From Agarophyton chilense (Eukaryota > Rhodophyta > Florideophyceae > Gracilariales > Gracilariaceae), in contig JARGXX010000025.1 in NCBI GenBank assembly GCA_030374765.1, forward strand, positions 1,178,001 through 1,242,000: DNA of 64,000 nucleotides, read 5' to 3'. Both the position numbers and the translations under genes were made by a program. The notes under the pieces were generated by a model. That model did not search any database. It worked only from the letters and a program-made list of their open reading frames with translations, and was not told where the DNA came from. This document shows positions 34,705 through 47,684 of this stretch, one piece after another (the first letter of the stretch is position 1; each line of letters begins with the position of its first letter).

Positions 34705-36119
34705 AGTGCGATTATCTTCTTGATGTAACCTTATGCGTGATATATCAGTAGCTGTAGAGTTAGAACATTAGATAGATCCCGCCATAAATTGTAAAAAACG
34801 TTGTAGGACTTGTGTCATGTTGATGAGACTGGGACCCGTGGTGGAAGTGCATCCATACGGGTTTGACGACAGCCACCGCGCCATTCTCAAGAAAAGCGAG
34901 AGGCGAGTCGGAAAGGATAGCAAACTTCCACTGGACATTCGGGCCGGTGACTCGGAAGGGCGGCATGACCGATGCGATGAAAGATCAAAAAGCGAACTTG
35001 TGGAGGTGTAGTTGTCCGCGTTATGCCACACCACCGTTCGCATCAGATGGCATAAGACCATCGGGTGCAATCTGCGGGTTGCCTTCCCTTCAACAGTTTG
35101 GAGTGACATGTTGCGCATCAAGCAATATGAGCCAAGGCGATTGCGATTCGCAGGAAGCAAATCACATCTTCCACTTTTCCCTCCAAGACAAAAAGTGATG
35201 CAGTGATGCGAATAACCGTACGTCAACTCCTCTAGTTTCGAGGCTGGTGAAATCCGGCCTGTTCCTGTCGGTCATGAAAAAGAATGCGAGTACTGCTTTG
35301 CCAATAACGCTTTCGGCATTTGTCAAACACGTACGTTTCTCATTTGCAAGAGCCTCTTGTCTTCGATCATACGCACAATGTGTCGGAACACACAACGAAA
35401 AAGATCACTCTTGCGTCAAAAGGCAGTCGGTGTGATTGCCGTGATGCAGTACTTTTCTCAACTTCAACTCCTTTTTCTGGCAATGGTGCATCCGCTCACC
35501 CCATTAGTGCATCGTACACATCTTTGCAAGGGTCAACCAATGGTAAAACTTCATAGGGCGACACGGATGTTGAAGATGCACATGCGCAAATGTCAAAGAC
35601 GGCTTGAGAAGGCTGACCGGAGAGCGACCTTGTTTTCGACCAACCGGTTGTGTTATTCTTTTCTGCTCCCTACAAGAACTGCCGCTGTCTTTCATGGCGG
35701 AGCACTTCGAATGACTTGTCATCTGAATGGCAATGTGGTTGGTGTGGTTTTCCAGAATTGTCCCAATCAAGAACTCTTTTGTTGGAAAACATGCAGCTCT
35801 CGATGATCGACCTGTCTGGAGATCGTGTTATTCTGCCTGCGAGCACGGGTCTTCGTAGTTAGATAGGATTAATGCCTTCGGTAGCAATAAACGTGTCTAA
35901 GCGGATGCATATGAGAGATGACCAACTCATGTTTTGCCTCTGGGTGCGAATCTTGCGGTTTGATCAGCAGGGACCAGTGGTGTTTGAATAATTGAAAACA
36001 TTTCGCGATATGTGACCAAGTAGCCAAAAGAGGGCAAATGCCCAATTGACACGACGTCGCCGGCGTTGCAGATGTGACCAACTGGAGGCCTAGGCTTAGG
36101 CATTGGTACCCACTACCAT
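34705..36119. other. Downstream of the zinc-finger gene to the right end of S, copy 1
   Basis: No gene is recognised. Several overlapping open frames occur on both strands. In the plus frame covering 35614-35862 the two base differences from copy 2 in this part (near 35749 and 35759) are both synonymous (Gly and Leu codons), a weak hint of a coding past. From about 35860 to 36119 the copies differ by about 4% again. No polyadenylation consensus is obvious after the gene. Confidence 0.45.
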
Positions 36120-38574
36120 TGCACCTCCTAAGCCGATTCCCTCTGTGCCAATGGCTGTATATTATTCGGGCTTTCGATCAATGAAAACATTCGGCGTAGA
36201 CCTCGTGGCACCTCTGCCCAATGGTCCCTGTCCAAGTCATCACCGCCTTCAGAGCGCGGCCATCTTCATTGTGTAAGCCTCCAAAGCGGGACCATTGTTG
36301 TAGTCGGTCGCAATAATAATCTCTGTAGATCTTTTTTGTGCAATTATGTATGGCAGATCATCTTCTTGGGAGTGAAATTGGCAACTGATACAGCTTTTGC
36401 ACTCGTTCTCGCTCCTCGATTATTTTCTCTCTGAAAACCAATTTATACACTAACCTGTAAAACGTTTTTCCATAATACGCAAGTGATGACCGAACAAATT
36501 CCATCTTTCAACTAACACTGAGTACCTCATACTCTCTGTCCGTCAAATATAAACCAAACCCCTTATCGTTTTGATGAGCTATTGCAAATCGATCCCAATG
36601 GACACATCTCCAATATTTTTAGAAACTTCCGAAGAAGCACAGAAAAGGTTTAGAAAATTGAATCCGTAGCACATGGAACAGTTGCGTTTTTAATGTACCA
36701 CCATATTCAAAATATTTTACGAGCTGTAGAGAGCGTTTAGTAATTCTAATGTAGGTTTTTAATAACTCTGTATCCGGAATTATTTACATTTCGGTTTGAA
36801 AACTGTGGTTGTAAAGAGAACGAAATTCAAACTGCTTTATGATACTTTTTTGGTACAAGATTGAATTTTCTGTCTTATGCTACTCGTTTGTTTTTTCCAA
36901 TTTTTAGAAATAGGTTTCTACTTTAAATCTAAACCATGAAGTAACGGTTGTTTAAATAAATGATGCGCAAGAAAAATCACAAATGTTTTCCCCATTTCAT
37001 TACTTGGATTTTGTGTGCGTTTAATTTTCAGCAAACAATTTATTGGATCGTAGTAAGCCACAGAAAATAAATATACCGTTTATTATGGAGATACATGGAG
37101 ATAAAAGTGTTTCAATCCATTACTGTTTTTGATCAAAGATAACCTTGAGTATATTATACTTCATACAAAGGTTCAGTCTAAAATGTTGAGAAAACCCTTT
37201 GTGCTACATGTTTTAAAGTACTAAGAGCAAATAAGTATAATTTTGGTTGCTTTTGGCAATGCAGTGGCTCTAAACTGGAATGTCAATACCGGGTTTGCAT
37301 CTATACAATGGAATTGTTTAGCATAAATGCCAAGATCCTGTATTCATTTTGATAAAGAGCAATATGAAACCGAATCCCTCACAAAAAAATGATTTTCCAG
37401 TTTTCGAAGGTAAAAATGACACCAAAAAATAGTTTATCGAAATATCGGCACAAGTACAGTAAAAAATATTTTCAGCATAATTCCAACGCGAAACGTTGCC
37501 AAATACGATGCATCTACTTCTACAAAGACTTGACTTCATTTTTTAAAACCGCAGATCACTTCTTATCCGCTTAGAGAAACCCAGGAGAACTAATATTTCT
37601 ACAATCAAACGTAAGTTACGTAATTCTATTCCTAACTCTATGAACAATTGTGTTGTTGTGCAACTACAAATGATAACGGTTCCTAAAGACGTAGAAAGTG
37701 TTGGAATACTTCAAAAGGGTATTTGTTTCGAAGTAATATCCAAATATTAAATATCTAGTTTTTCTGATATCTCGTTTGGTGATGAAGAACTTGATACGCC
37801 CGATACCGGTTCACTTGGGACAAAAAAGGCGGTACTTCGTGAAACCGTTTTGTGCATTTCAAGTTCGTGAGAAAAGGTATATCATCTAATTGTTAATATG
37901 CCAAAATAACAGAACCGTGTATCGGAATGAAAGATTAGATTCCTTGATAGTCCCTTCCGTTGCTACATTTTTTGCTGATGAACTCATTGAAACTGCTGTT
38001 ATGAATCATGGGTTTAGGGCTGCAAAACGAGTCTAAAGTGAAGAGAAAAGACTGGTCCTGAATATTTCTACAGTTTTTCTGAAATATAATTTCAGCTAAG
38101 ATGGAAAGTGTTCACATGGAGAGGTTTTTAATGTCCTAGTCTTCATAGATTATATTTTACGATCCGATGGATTCTTTTATACAATTTGTGGGCGCCATCT
38201 CTGTTTGTGACGCTGTGGGCTAGACTTAACAGTAACCTTCGGCGAACATGAGCCCTTTCCTTCACTGAATGACTCAGATAGATGGATGAGATATAAGTAT
38301 TCCTATATAGACTTTTTCTTCTTGATCTTCTTAAACAAACATAACCCAAGACTCATTTCAATAGTCACTAGGGGTCAGACACTTTGGCTTCCGGTCAGAC
38401 AATCCGGATGGGTAACGATTTCTTCGGCCTTTCCACTTCTGCGGTAACCAAAAACAGGCGTGTACCATCCTTACAAAGCTCCCCGAGGAGACGCAATAAC
38501 AGAAAGATATGATTTCACTCTATATCCGAAGCTGGCTTTTTGCAGGAAAGGATACGCAGCACCAATTACGGCAG
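36120..38574. other. AT-rich spacer between the S copies, no gene seen
   Basis: Unique within the window. Open frames are short (under 75 codons), without recognisable domains or strong start context. Base composition is richer in A and T than the transposon fossils around it. I see no repeat ends, tRNA or hairpin worth calling. Confidence 0.5.
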
Positions 38575-38975
38575 TGTCTCTTTCAGTTCTAAATACCAGA
38601 TCACCACCAATTCTTTATGACCGTCACAGGCTTTGCTTTTCAATCCAAAGAACAATGAAAATATATAACAACTAGATTATTTTTCCCTAATGCGCCATTA
38701 TGGCTTTCGACGCCAGCGATGAAATAGGATTCGCAGACCATTCTGTCACCCCATCCACCTGTGTTAAAGCAATTCTGGAACACTGCACGCATTCCATTAT
38801 CCACACGATGCATGCATATCTATATAGATAAAGAATAATGCTAGAAAGGAAATCTCAGGTGGAAATTTTTGTTCTGTATTTCTTGCATATGCATAGTTTA
38901 TTTTGGAATCACGAACAGACAGTAAGCTAGACACTGCAGAGAAAAGGAAGTCCGAATCAACGAAAATCTTGCTGG
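38575..38975. repeat. Interspersed repeat R, copy 2
   Basis: Matches 10193-10251 plus 10698-11032 and lacks the 440 bp found between them in copy 1. It ends with the same AAAATCTTGCT. Both copies lie to the left of an LTR-B LTR and segment S, at different distances (7.5 kb with B2 between, 2.25 kb here). Confidence 0.65.
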
Positions 38976-39829
38976 ATACTCTTCGAAAACAAAGAAGGAC
39001 GTCCAAAGCGTCCAAATGATATGGCTGTTCACGCTTTTACGCGACGCAGATGTGATAATAGTAATTTCTATTTAGTTACATCAATTAAAACTATGAATCC
39101 CTATAAAAGCGAGCGCCGAGGCAGCAGAAGTTAGTGACTAAAAAGATATTCTCGACGCTCAGCCACTGCCTACAAGTTTTTTGAAAATTCACTACTTTCG
39201 ATGCGTGCACTTCTCTAAGAAAGACCCGCTTCGTCATGCCAGTTCCCAATTCCGGTGTTTGTGATACACAAAGTAAGAAAACTTTTGCCCTTTGAACTTA
39301 ATGATCTAGTTAAACGATATCAGCTAAAACTAGATGGTGGCGCAAAAATGAACTCATTCTCATGAAAGCGTACGTTTTACTCAATAAGAACTGAAAAATC
39401 GTTGTAAATATTTGAAAGTTTCCGTTCAGAAAAGATTTCTACAATCAAAGAAGAAAGCTTGCGAGAAGACGGACAATTTTGGATTTTTCTGTAAAAGAAA
39501 TGCTTTTTTGTGAAACGTTGCTTCAATGATAAAATAGAGTCAAGATGTATACCTTTTGTATCAAAATGGCGCTTTGTTACCAAAACTGTCCTTGCCAGGC
39601 GTTCTGGCGAATGTTCCTCTCCTCCTTTCCACTAAAACTATTTTTTTATTGTCTTCCAGGAGGTCTAATAGTATCTATGATTTCATTTGAAGCACCAATT
39701 GAAACTACAATTCCCGTAGCTCCAGTTTCATGTGGCTCAACCATCTGAAAACTAACAAACTTTCGTACAAATACGAAGATTAATAGTTCAGGTCCTGCGT
39801 CACAGAGTGACGTCGGTGACGTCAGAATT
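38976..39829. other. Stretch before the MULE remnant, TATA-like site only
   Basis: No gene is recognised. TATAAAAG at 39102-39109 stands about 730 bp before the open frame at 39830 and could belong to the old transposase unit. Open frames are short and featureless. Confidence 0.35.
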
Positions 39830-40216
39830 ATGGTAGGGAAAGACTTCGCCGACGTTCCAACCACTTCAGCATCTGGCTTGTTATTAAGGAGATCATCTGT
39901 CAGTAAAAAACAACCTACGACGGATAAAGCTTCAAATCACGATTTGAAGTTCAACTATTTGGAAATGCAAGCTGTTACTTGTGCTCTGTCAAATAAGATG
40001 AGCGATTGCAAGTGCGAGGAAAGTGCTTACCATGAAACAGGTGCTGATCTGATAGAAAAATTCTTTTTCCTTGACGACGATGAAGAACTGCCGATTGAAC
40101 TTACCCTAACACCGGCAAATACAGAGAATAGAGAAGCTACTCCCAAACATATCGAGAAATCAGGAAAAAAACTGATAACCTTGTGCGTGGAGAACAAAGC
40201 GTTGATGGAGATATAA
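39830..40216 (+). pseudogene. Open frame upstream of the MULE fragment (128 aa)
   Basis: An open frame with an acidic patch (FFFLDDDEELPIEL) and a Cys pair (DCKCEE). No domain is recognised. Same strand as the MULE fragment that follows after about 300 bp of decayed sequence, so it may be the N-terminal part of the same transposase; this is inference from position only. Confidence 0.35.
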
Positions 40217-40530
40217 TATCAGACGAGTTTGAAATTGATGTTTTTTAAAGCCATCTTGATTTCATACTTTGAAAGCCTACTGCTTGATGATACTGGCAAA
40301 GGCGTGATAATGGAAGTCAGGTTTATTGCGGAGACGATTAGATACGGTCTAGACTGTAGGATATTTATACTTCTCGGACATAAAAAAGTATGAGGAAGCA
40401 CTGAGATGGCCGAATAATAAACGGGTTTTCAAAAAGAGTATATTCGAGTGTAAAATGGAAGACAAAAGAGAGGCGTGTAAATTCTATTTAACAATTAAAA
40501 CATAAAATCCTCGGAATGTTGACGAGAGAA

Positions 40531-41193
40531 CATCATACGTGGGAGACGTCTAGAACGCGAGACACAACCACCCACCTTCGACCATGAAGGCCGGTATTCG
40601 TTACTGGCCTCTAATGAGTCGAAAAAAGCCTTTTTTATTAAAACAGTCTTCATGTTTCTCTCTCACATACTGTAAGGTATCCGTAGGATCTGTAAAGAAT
40701 CGTTTTCAACCCAAGAGCCGTCCGAAAGATGGTTGGCTATGGAAGCGGAATAAATAACCCTGACAACCTTGAATGACTGAAGCTCTTCAAAAAGCTGGTC
40801 TTATTACATGATGAAAACCTCAAAAACCGATACTACATCATTCATGAAGGTGATGAAAGAATGGAATCAGCATGGTGGGCTTTAGCTGGCTGGATTGAAG
40901 ATTATGAATCGTTGGGAGTGTTCACTGTTATTTCTGTTGATCGAAAGAAAGTCACAAATCACTACGGCCCTTCGACAATAACAATGAGTGGCATGTCAAT
41001 CGAAGGTTCTGTACTTACTTTCCACATGTGGTTTATCAGTGGTGAAGCGGAACCTGACTTCGTAGACGTTTTATCTCAGTTGAAGTCCATAATTCCGATT
41101 TCGCCAGCCATTATTACAATACACCAAAATGCAGCTTGCATAGGAGCAACATATAAAGTATTCAAGATGCATTTGATTTTTACCGACGCCTAA
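40531..41193 (+). pseudogene. Mutator-like (MULE) transposase fragment
   Basis: The first part (HHTWETSRTRDTTTHLRP) is broken by several stops. The second part, 40861-41193, follows the MULE domain pattern: VDRKKVTNHYG, then TITMSGMSIEGSVLTF, SGEAEPDFVDVLSQLK, PAIITIHQNAACIGA and VFK. In MULE transposases the first block holds the first catalytic Asp (kept here as VDRKK) and the T-D after PAII holds the second, which reads T-I-H here, so that residue is lost. The third acidic residue is not reached: the match stops shortly before the LTR at 41226. No terminal inverted repeats were found. A dead DNA transposon piece. Confidence 0.6.
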
Positions 41194-41225
41194 CATGTGA
41201 ATCATAACCAAATCAAGAATGAAAC

Positions 41226-41641
41226 TGTAACGCAATGACTGGTGGGTCAGGGCACTGGTCTCAACTTGAGGTAGCATGGTAGAGAGGGTCCAAAGGTCCG
41301 TATCCTTGACGGCGGCACCCCCACAGTACTTGGTGCAATGGGCGGGCGTTTACTGCGTAGTCCTACAGGTCGGAGCTACGGAAACGATAGATTGAAGACC
41401 AATTGGTGGAACTAATGTACCAAAGGGGGTAATTTAGTATCCTAACGGGGCCTACCCGATTCTAAGGGAGAAGCGTCACTCGAGCCAAGTAAATATCAAT
41501 GGCGAGGCGCTGGGATCTCCCTTGCACTGTAAAGCTATTCTACCACACTAAATAAATTAAAATAATTATCTAAATATGTCCAGATGAGGTCGGCCAGTCC
41601 ACGTGGCGTCTGTCAGATACCTCAGGCAGTGGCCGCTTACA
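41226..41641 (-). repeat. LTR of family LTR-B, apparently solo (416 bp)
   Basis: Runs TGTAACGC...CGCTTACA on the plus strand, same length as the LTR at 18532-18947, about 13% different. To its left is MULE-side sequence without primer-binding site, so no internal region is attached. The 5-bp flanks (gaaac and agacg) do not match, so a simple solo-LTR insertion is not shown. It marks the left edge of segment S copy 2. Confidence 0.82.
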
Positions 41642-43065
41642 AGACGCCACCGCAATCGTTGCTCCTTCACAAAAACCTCTCGGTAAGTTCACACCTGACA
41701 GAGCACTTGGTGCGAGGACAAATCCAGATACCTCTGTAATACCTAGAGATCGAGGACACTGGGAATATTCAAAAAATGTGGCGATTACTTCCAAGATAAA
41801 TCCTTAAAGCCGTTCACGAAAAAACTAATGGTGTTGTTTACATATATATTAACATGGAACCCAGTTGATGGGGCAATTCTTTCACATCGTTGCGGACCCA
41901 AGACGATTTCTCTTCAAAGAAATCAGATATAAGGAAGCTTCCAATTCTATAAATCGTGCCTTTGTGTAATTCAAGAAAGAATCTCCTTCTCCTATATTCC
42001 AAGACGAGAGTAGACGTTGTCTCTAAAACGTTCCGAACAGGTTGAGAGGAATGCATGCGATTTATGTCGCTTCTCAGTTGCCGCTATCGTGTAATTCGTA
42101 TTTGCATGTGGCCTATCCCTACCTAAAAACAACGAATACGACCCAAATACGGCCGAAATGTGGCCGAAATGTGGACGTTCAGGGCGATAGTCTGTGAGAA
42201 AACATAAATATCGATGATGAGCGTGTCTTGTTCAGCTAGACGGCCGTATTTCGGCCCTGTTTCTGAAAAAGAAGATTTTCCCAACTTTATTAGTTTTACG
42301 TTTTCAGAGGTTTTAGACCTAAACGTTCTTATTTTGTCTACGTTTCGGCCATACTTGGACCATATTCTGTGTGCGTAGGGCCATCCAGAGATCTCCGATA
42401 GACTCATTTACGAGTACCCAAGCTATTCATCGAAAAAAGTTATAGAATGAGCATAAAACCATCTAGAAATATGCAGCTCGTCGTGCATATATCACGAACC
42501 TGTAATGTGCACTTGTCTGCGCTTGGTTTGGCAGAAAGAAGCAGTACCAGCACCGTTGCTTGTTCTAAGATAATCTGTGGCTTTTATTTCATACGAAAGC
42601 TGGATGCTGCTATCTTTTACAAGTCAGTCACACCATTTGATCCATTATGGGTAAAAAGATGTGAAAAGCAAAGATCGAGGGGGTAGGTAGCCTTAAGTAC
42701 GATACCGATGTCAAAACACAGAATCATTGGAATTGCCCTTTCGGCAAATAGTGAAGTGTGCGTTTGCATATAATGAATAGGTTGTCAGCAAGCCTAAGTA
42801 GAAAGAAGTCTTGAAAAAAAACGGTAAAATCGAATTGTTCTTCGACATGTATTGAAGATCCAATCAGGACTTCTATTCAATGGATGATGTCTGTTATGTT
42901 CGATACATGTGCGAGGTTACTAATATGGGTCTATACCAATAGAAGTCGAATGATTGTAAATGTTCTGGTTTATAGCGGAACAGACGTCTATGTTATCCAA
43001 AACATATGTGCAGAACAAGAAGTTAAGAATAATTTGAAAGGATACGATAACAACTATTCTTCCAA
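41642..43065. other. Left non-coding part of segment S, copy 2
   Basis: Counterpart of 18948-20389. The 14-bp inverted repeats lie at 42142-42155 (CCCAAATACGGCCG) and 42241-42254, with one GGCCGTATTTC unit fewer than in copy 1. No gene is recognised. Confidence 0.5.
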
Positions 43066-46000
43066 TCAAGTGCATCGTCCCCTAGAATCTATGAGCTTTG
43101 TTGCAGTGGACCAATTTAGCGAACTTCTGACGGAATTGAAAAGAAGAATCAGTAAACAAATAATCCTGAAAAAGGACGTGCTTGGATCATGAACAAAAGA
43201 AAGTGATAATGCACAAAACGGAAAAGGAAAATTCCGCACCACGCTTACTCTGCTGCCTCCGAATCCATTCAGGCTAAAGATAAATAAACTAAGAAGAACA
43301 TTCATCGAACAATTAAATTCTAAGTAGAGCAGAATAAGCAACAAGGAAATACAACGCAAGAACATAGACGCCAATGGAGATGACCAAAGTCCATCACAGG
43401 GTTCGGTCAATGATTCTGAATCACTACTAACTGAAAAGGTTATCACAGCAGCTCAGAATATTGCATTTGATATGATATACAACGTTGATAGTCGGTGAGT
43501 CGTGACCATGGATCTCATTTGCATGGTTCTCAGTAGTAAGAAAAAAGTAGTAAATGATGAAACCCCTTTGGTCTTGTTTCAGTGTTTCCAAATGAGTTAC
43601 TACTTGGTTTAAGCTTACAGTCTTTCGTGGGAAGGTTTTTCAATGGCGAGGAGAATTGCAGACGTTATAGAACATTAAGAAATGGGGGACAACTGTTGGG
43701 ATGAACCAAGCTATGAAAAACATCCGAACAATTATGGAAAGAGTCCAATTACACCCATCCCTATCACCAAGAATGCTAGTTATAAGCTTTAAATACGTAA
43801 GGCGGTTGAAGATGTTGATAAAATTTAGCTTCTTGAAAAAAAGACGAAGATATCGAGCACCATGAAAGCCACAAGTACGGCATAAGAAAAAGCTGCACCC
43901 GCCTTAATTTCTTCTGTGGAAGCACTATCTTATGCTCCCTCAAACATAGTAACTATAAGTTAAACATCACCCTTGGCTTTACTACTAGGCATTTGGTTCT
44001 ATTTGTTACCGTGCTGGATACAGGAGCGGGACCCAATCTGGTGAATGCGAGACCATTACCACCAAGGTTGTTGGACAGTATAAAGCCCTGCACATTGCAG
44101 AGCCCACTCTTGGATGCTGACAATAGACCTCTTTCGCTCAGTGGTTATCTTACCCTTATGGTCATAGTAAAAAACGGAAGGTAAAAGTCCGCTTTATTGT
44201 GATCAACCAACTGGAAACAGACTGTATCCTGGGGGCACCGTTTATCGACCTCCATTTCCGGGGTATTTTTTTCGGATCCCATACGGTACTTTTCAACAAT
44301 GGACCACGCATTGCCATTATTGGTAAGCGCAGAGAACCCCAGAAACAGAACACCAGGCGCGAGGGTGCAAACCAACCAGCGGGTAAAATATCCAATAAGG
44401 TCCGGTTAGCCCGTAAGGTATGCATTACACCTTCCCACCAAATTGTAGTACAAGTCACATCCTTGCGACCAGGTATGATATGAATTCAGAACCATGCCAA
44501 GTTGGTGGATAATCACAAGACCTTAATGGAAAATAGAATTGTCGAGAACATACCGAACAAACAGTTCAAGGTATACCCAAGTAAGTTCAGCAACCACATG
44601 GTAAAGCCCACCAAAAATACCGATATCGGCTTAGCGCTCCCGGGGCTAGGTCAAATCGTCATAATGTAACCAACATGATTACACGTAGACGTAAACGATA
44701 AGGAGAAGGAGGCGAGGGAGAATGAAAACCAGAAGGTAAAGGAAAACGCCGAAAACAGAGAGAAGACCGACACCGACATGGAATTGGATGAAATGAAGAA
44801 CTGGAGAGAGGAAGTAACCATAGGCCTTAAGTGGGAAAGAAACCGAAAAAGGATACTATCTCCAATAGAATTGTTCGAAACCATGTGGTCCGGACGGCTG
44901 GGTATGAGAGAAGCAACCCAGCGCCGCCCAGACTTGGCGCCAGGCGCCAAGTCTATTAATCAACAACCATACCAGGCCGGTCGAAACGTCAGTGAGGTAA
45001 AAGTACAGGAGGTGCAGAGAATGATCCGTGAAGGTGTGATTGAACCCCCCAAATGCGAAATGGGCAAGTCCCATGGTGCTTGTGCAAAATCGAGGAGAAA
45101 TCCAAATGCGGGTCTGTATCGACTATCAAAAGATGAATGCCGTTACGGTAAGAGACTCGTATCCGATAACACGATTGGATAAATGCCTCGATTCCCTAGA
45201 AGATGCAAATATATACACAACACTGGATGCCAACTATGGTTATTGGCAAATAGAAATACCTGAGGAAGAAAGAGGTAAGACCGCGTTCACCTGTCACGCT
45301 GGTCTCTACCGACTCCGGGGAATGTATTTTGGCCTACGCAATGCGCCAGCAACCTTCCAATGGGCTCTTGACATTATACTGTCGTATTTAAGGTGGAAAA
45401 CCGCATTGGCGTATATAGACGACGTGGTGATCTACTCCAAACCATGAAAGAGCACCACGAGAACGTTCGTACCATACTGGATCTCATGAGAAGAGCTAGA
45501 GTAACTCTGAATTTAAGGAAGTGCATGTTCTTTGATCAGAAGGTGGAGTATCTCAAGTACACAATCAACCCAAAAAAACTCCAAGTAGCCAAACGAAATC
45601 TCAGAGTAGTACAAGAAGCGAATATCCCTTGAAACCATACGGAAATACGCTCCTTCACAGGTTTTTGCAACGTCTCGCGCAGTTTATCAAAGGCTTTGCA
45701 AAGATAGTAGCCCCTCTGAACTGACGACTCCAAAAAGAACAACCAAAAAGGTTGGTGTATCTAGAATACGACGAACTGGACGCCTTCCATCTCTTGAAAG
45801 CGGCGCTGCTTTCACCTCCTATATTGACATTACCGAAGCGGGAAAGCCCTACATATTGGATACTGATGCCTCGGACGCCCAGATTGGTTGCTGTCTAATG
45901 CAGGATCAGGACGATTAATAAAGGGCACCAATTGGTTATTGGATCCGAGAGCTCACAGCGACGGAACAAAACTACTCCATCAGGGAAAAAGAATGCCTCG

Positions 46001-47684
46001 CTTTGTTATGGAGCATTTTTATGCTGCCACCCTACCTATATGGTGCCCGTTCTACTGTACGAACTGATCACGAAGCCTTACGGTGCATAGTTGGTTCAAC
46101 GGAAGCTTCCAGACGGTTAGCTCGATGGAGACTCCGACTCTCAAAGTTGGACTATGAAGTCCAATACCGTCCTGGTATAAAAAAAAACGTCGCTGAAGCG
46201 ATTTCTAGTTTAAATACGGATGGACTGCGCACCGAATTGGTAGAAGATGATATACCATGCTTCACGATTCAGCTAACACAACCATATGATAAGGACGAAG
46301 CAAATGGACTATGGGATGATGAAGAAGGATGGAGGGAGGAATCACCTGAAATGGTAGGAGCCACCGAAGAAGGGGAGGACACTCCCATAACCCCGATTGG
46401 AACTATTGCGAGCGCAAACTACGGACACCTACTGCAAAACATTGAACAACCAAATTGGTATCAAAGGATCTCAGTTAGAAATAGACCATGAAGGTTACCT
46501 ATTACGTCGTTCTTTTTGAATGGAGCACTACAGAAGGTGATACCAGATGCTCTACGCCTGAAGGTATTGTATTTAGGGCATTACCCAAGATTGGCACGTT
46601 ATTAAGGACCCACATGGTTATATTATAATTTGAAGAAACACATCTACTGGCCCCACATGGCCCACGATATATACATCTATGTGGCTGGCTGCGCCTTTTG
46701 TGTAGAGATCGGAGGTAATTTACGAAAGCGCAGGAAGTACCTGAAGCTTTTCCCCGCGGCTGAGATTTTGGAATTTGTAGCTGTCGACATCCTGGGCCCA
46801 CTACCGAAAACCTCAGAGACTTGCTGATTCGTGGTGATCATCACCGATCGGTTTTCCAAACTCACAAGGCCCAAACCCCTGAAGGGCACAACCTCGACGG
46901 TCCTGGCAAGAGCTTTACTGGATAACTGAGTAAACCCGCGCGGTGCCCCAATGTACCTACTAACCGACAATGTTTCGAACTTAGCATCTACGTTCTCTGA
47001 AGCAGTATGTACCATGCTTGGGTTGAAGCATTACTTCACTACGGCGTACCATCCGCAGACGAACGCCCAAGTAGAACGCTTCAACAAAACCCTCGTGGCC
47101 AGACTACGACACTATGTAGAAGAACACCAAACTGGACGGGCTGATTATTTGCAGCCCCTATTCCTATGCGGACAACCTTCAGGTACACCGATCTACACAG
47201 ACTACTCCCTACAATTTGGTTCTCTCACGTACACCTCATAGTATTTTTCTTCAACCAAGACCTGAGAACTACCAAGCAGCTGGTACAATTATCTCCGCTC
47301 AGGTCAAAAAAGTTATACTCAACAAGCTCAGAACAACGTTAAAGGAAGCCAGTTCCAAGTTGAGAGTAGCCCAAAAACGGTATAAAGCTTACTACGACCA
47401 AGGAGTGAAGAGGATTACCAAGGTGGAAACTGGTGACTATGCCTTCATTGATATACCTTCCTGTGGGTCGCGATCGACACCACCCGAAGAATAAGACGAT
47501 ATTCGTATTTGATGCTGACATCAAGTCGAAGCCATTCCCCAAGTCTACAGGACCATATGAGGCAATCAGAGCGATTGAACAAACCGTTACGGTTCGAATG
47601 GATGGACTCGAAAACATCGTATTGGTACACCGGGTCTCACTAGAAGAGCCAGGTACGGGCATCAGCGCGTTACCCACAGGGTAG
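43066..47684 (+). mobile_element. LTR-C: Ty3/Gypsy fossil, copy 2
   Basis: Same parts as copy 1: gag-like (about 43066-43500), protease (about 44010-44185, DTGAGPNLVNA), reverse transcriptase (about 45040-45450, CIDYQKMNAVTV and YIDDVVIYSK), RNase H (about 45800-46190), integrase (about 46620-47220) and integrase C-terminal part (about 47540-47650). It is some 3-4% different from copy 1 by eye. Heavily broken, well over ten breaks, most shared with copy 1. Confidence 0.85.

Larger units (their letters stand above)
18532..36119 (+). repeat. Segment S, copy 1 of a direct tandem duplication (about 17.6 kb)
   Basis: Matches 41226-59057 in the same orientation and order: LTR-B LTR, LTR-C fossil, antisense ORF region, Copia fossil, zinc-finger gene and its flanks. 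Identity varies by region: about 87-89% over the first 0.9 kb, about 96% near 20.4 kb, about 98% near 28-30 kb, lower (about 85%) just before 31436, nearly complete from about 31437 to 35745, then about 96% to the end. The right end is after CCATTGCAC at about 36119. The left end coincides with the LTR end. Confidence 0.92.

Noticed and set aside
34768-35226. 152-codon minus-strand frame after the zinc-finger gene
   Set aside because: No domain, overlaps other frames of similar length, and conservation between copies only reflects near-identical DNA.
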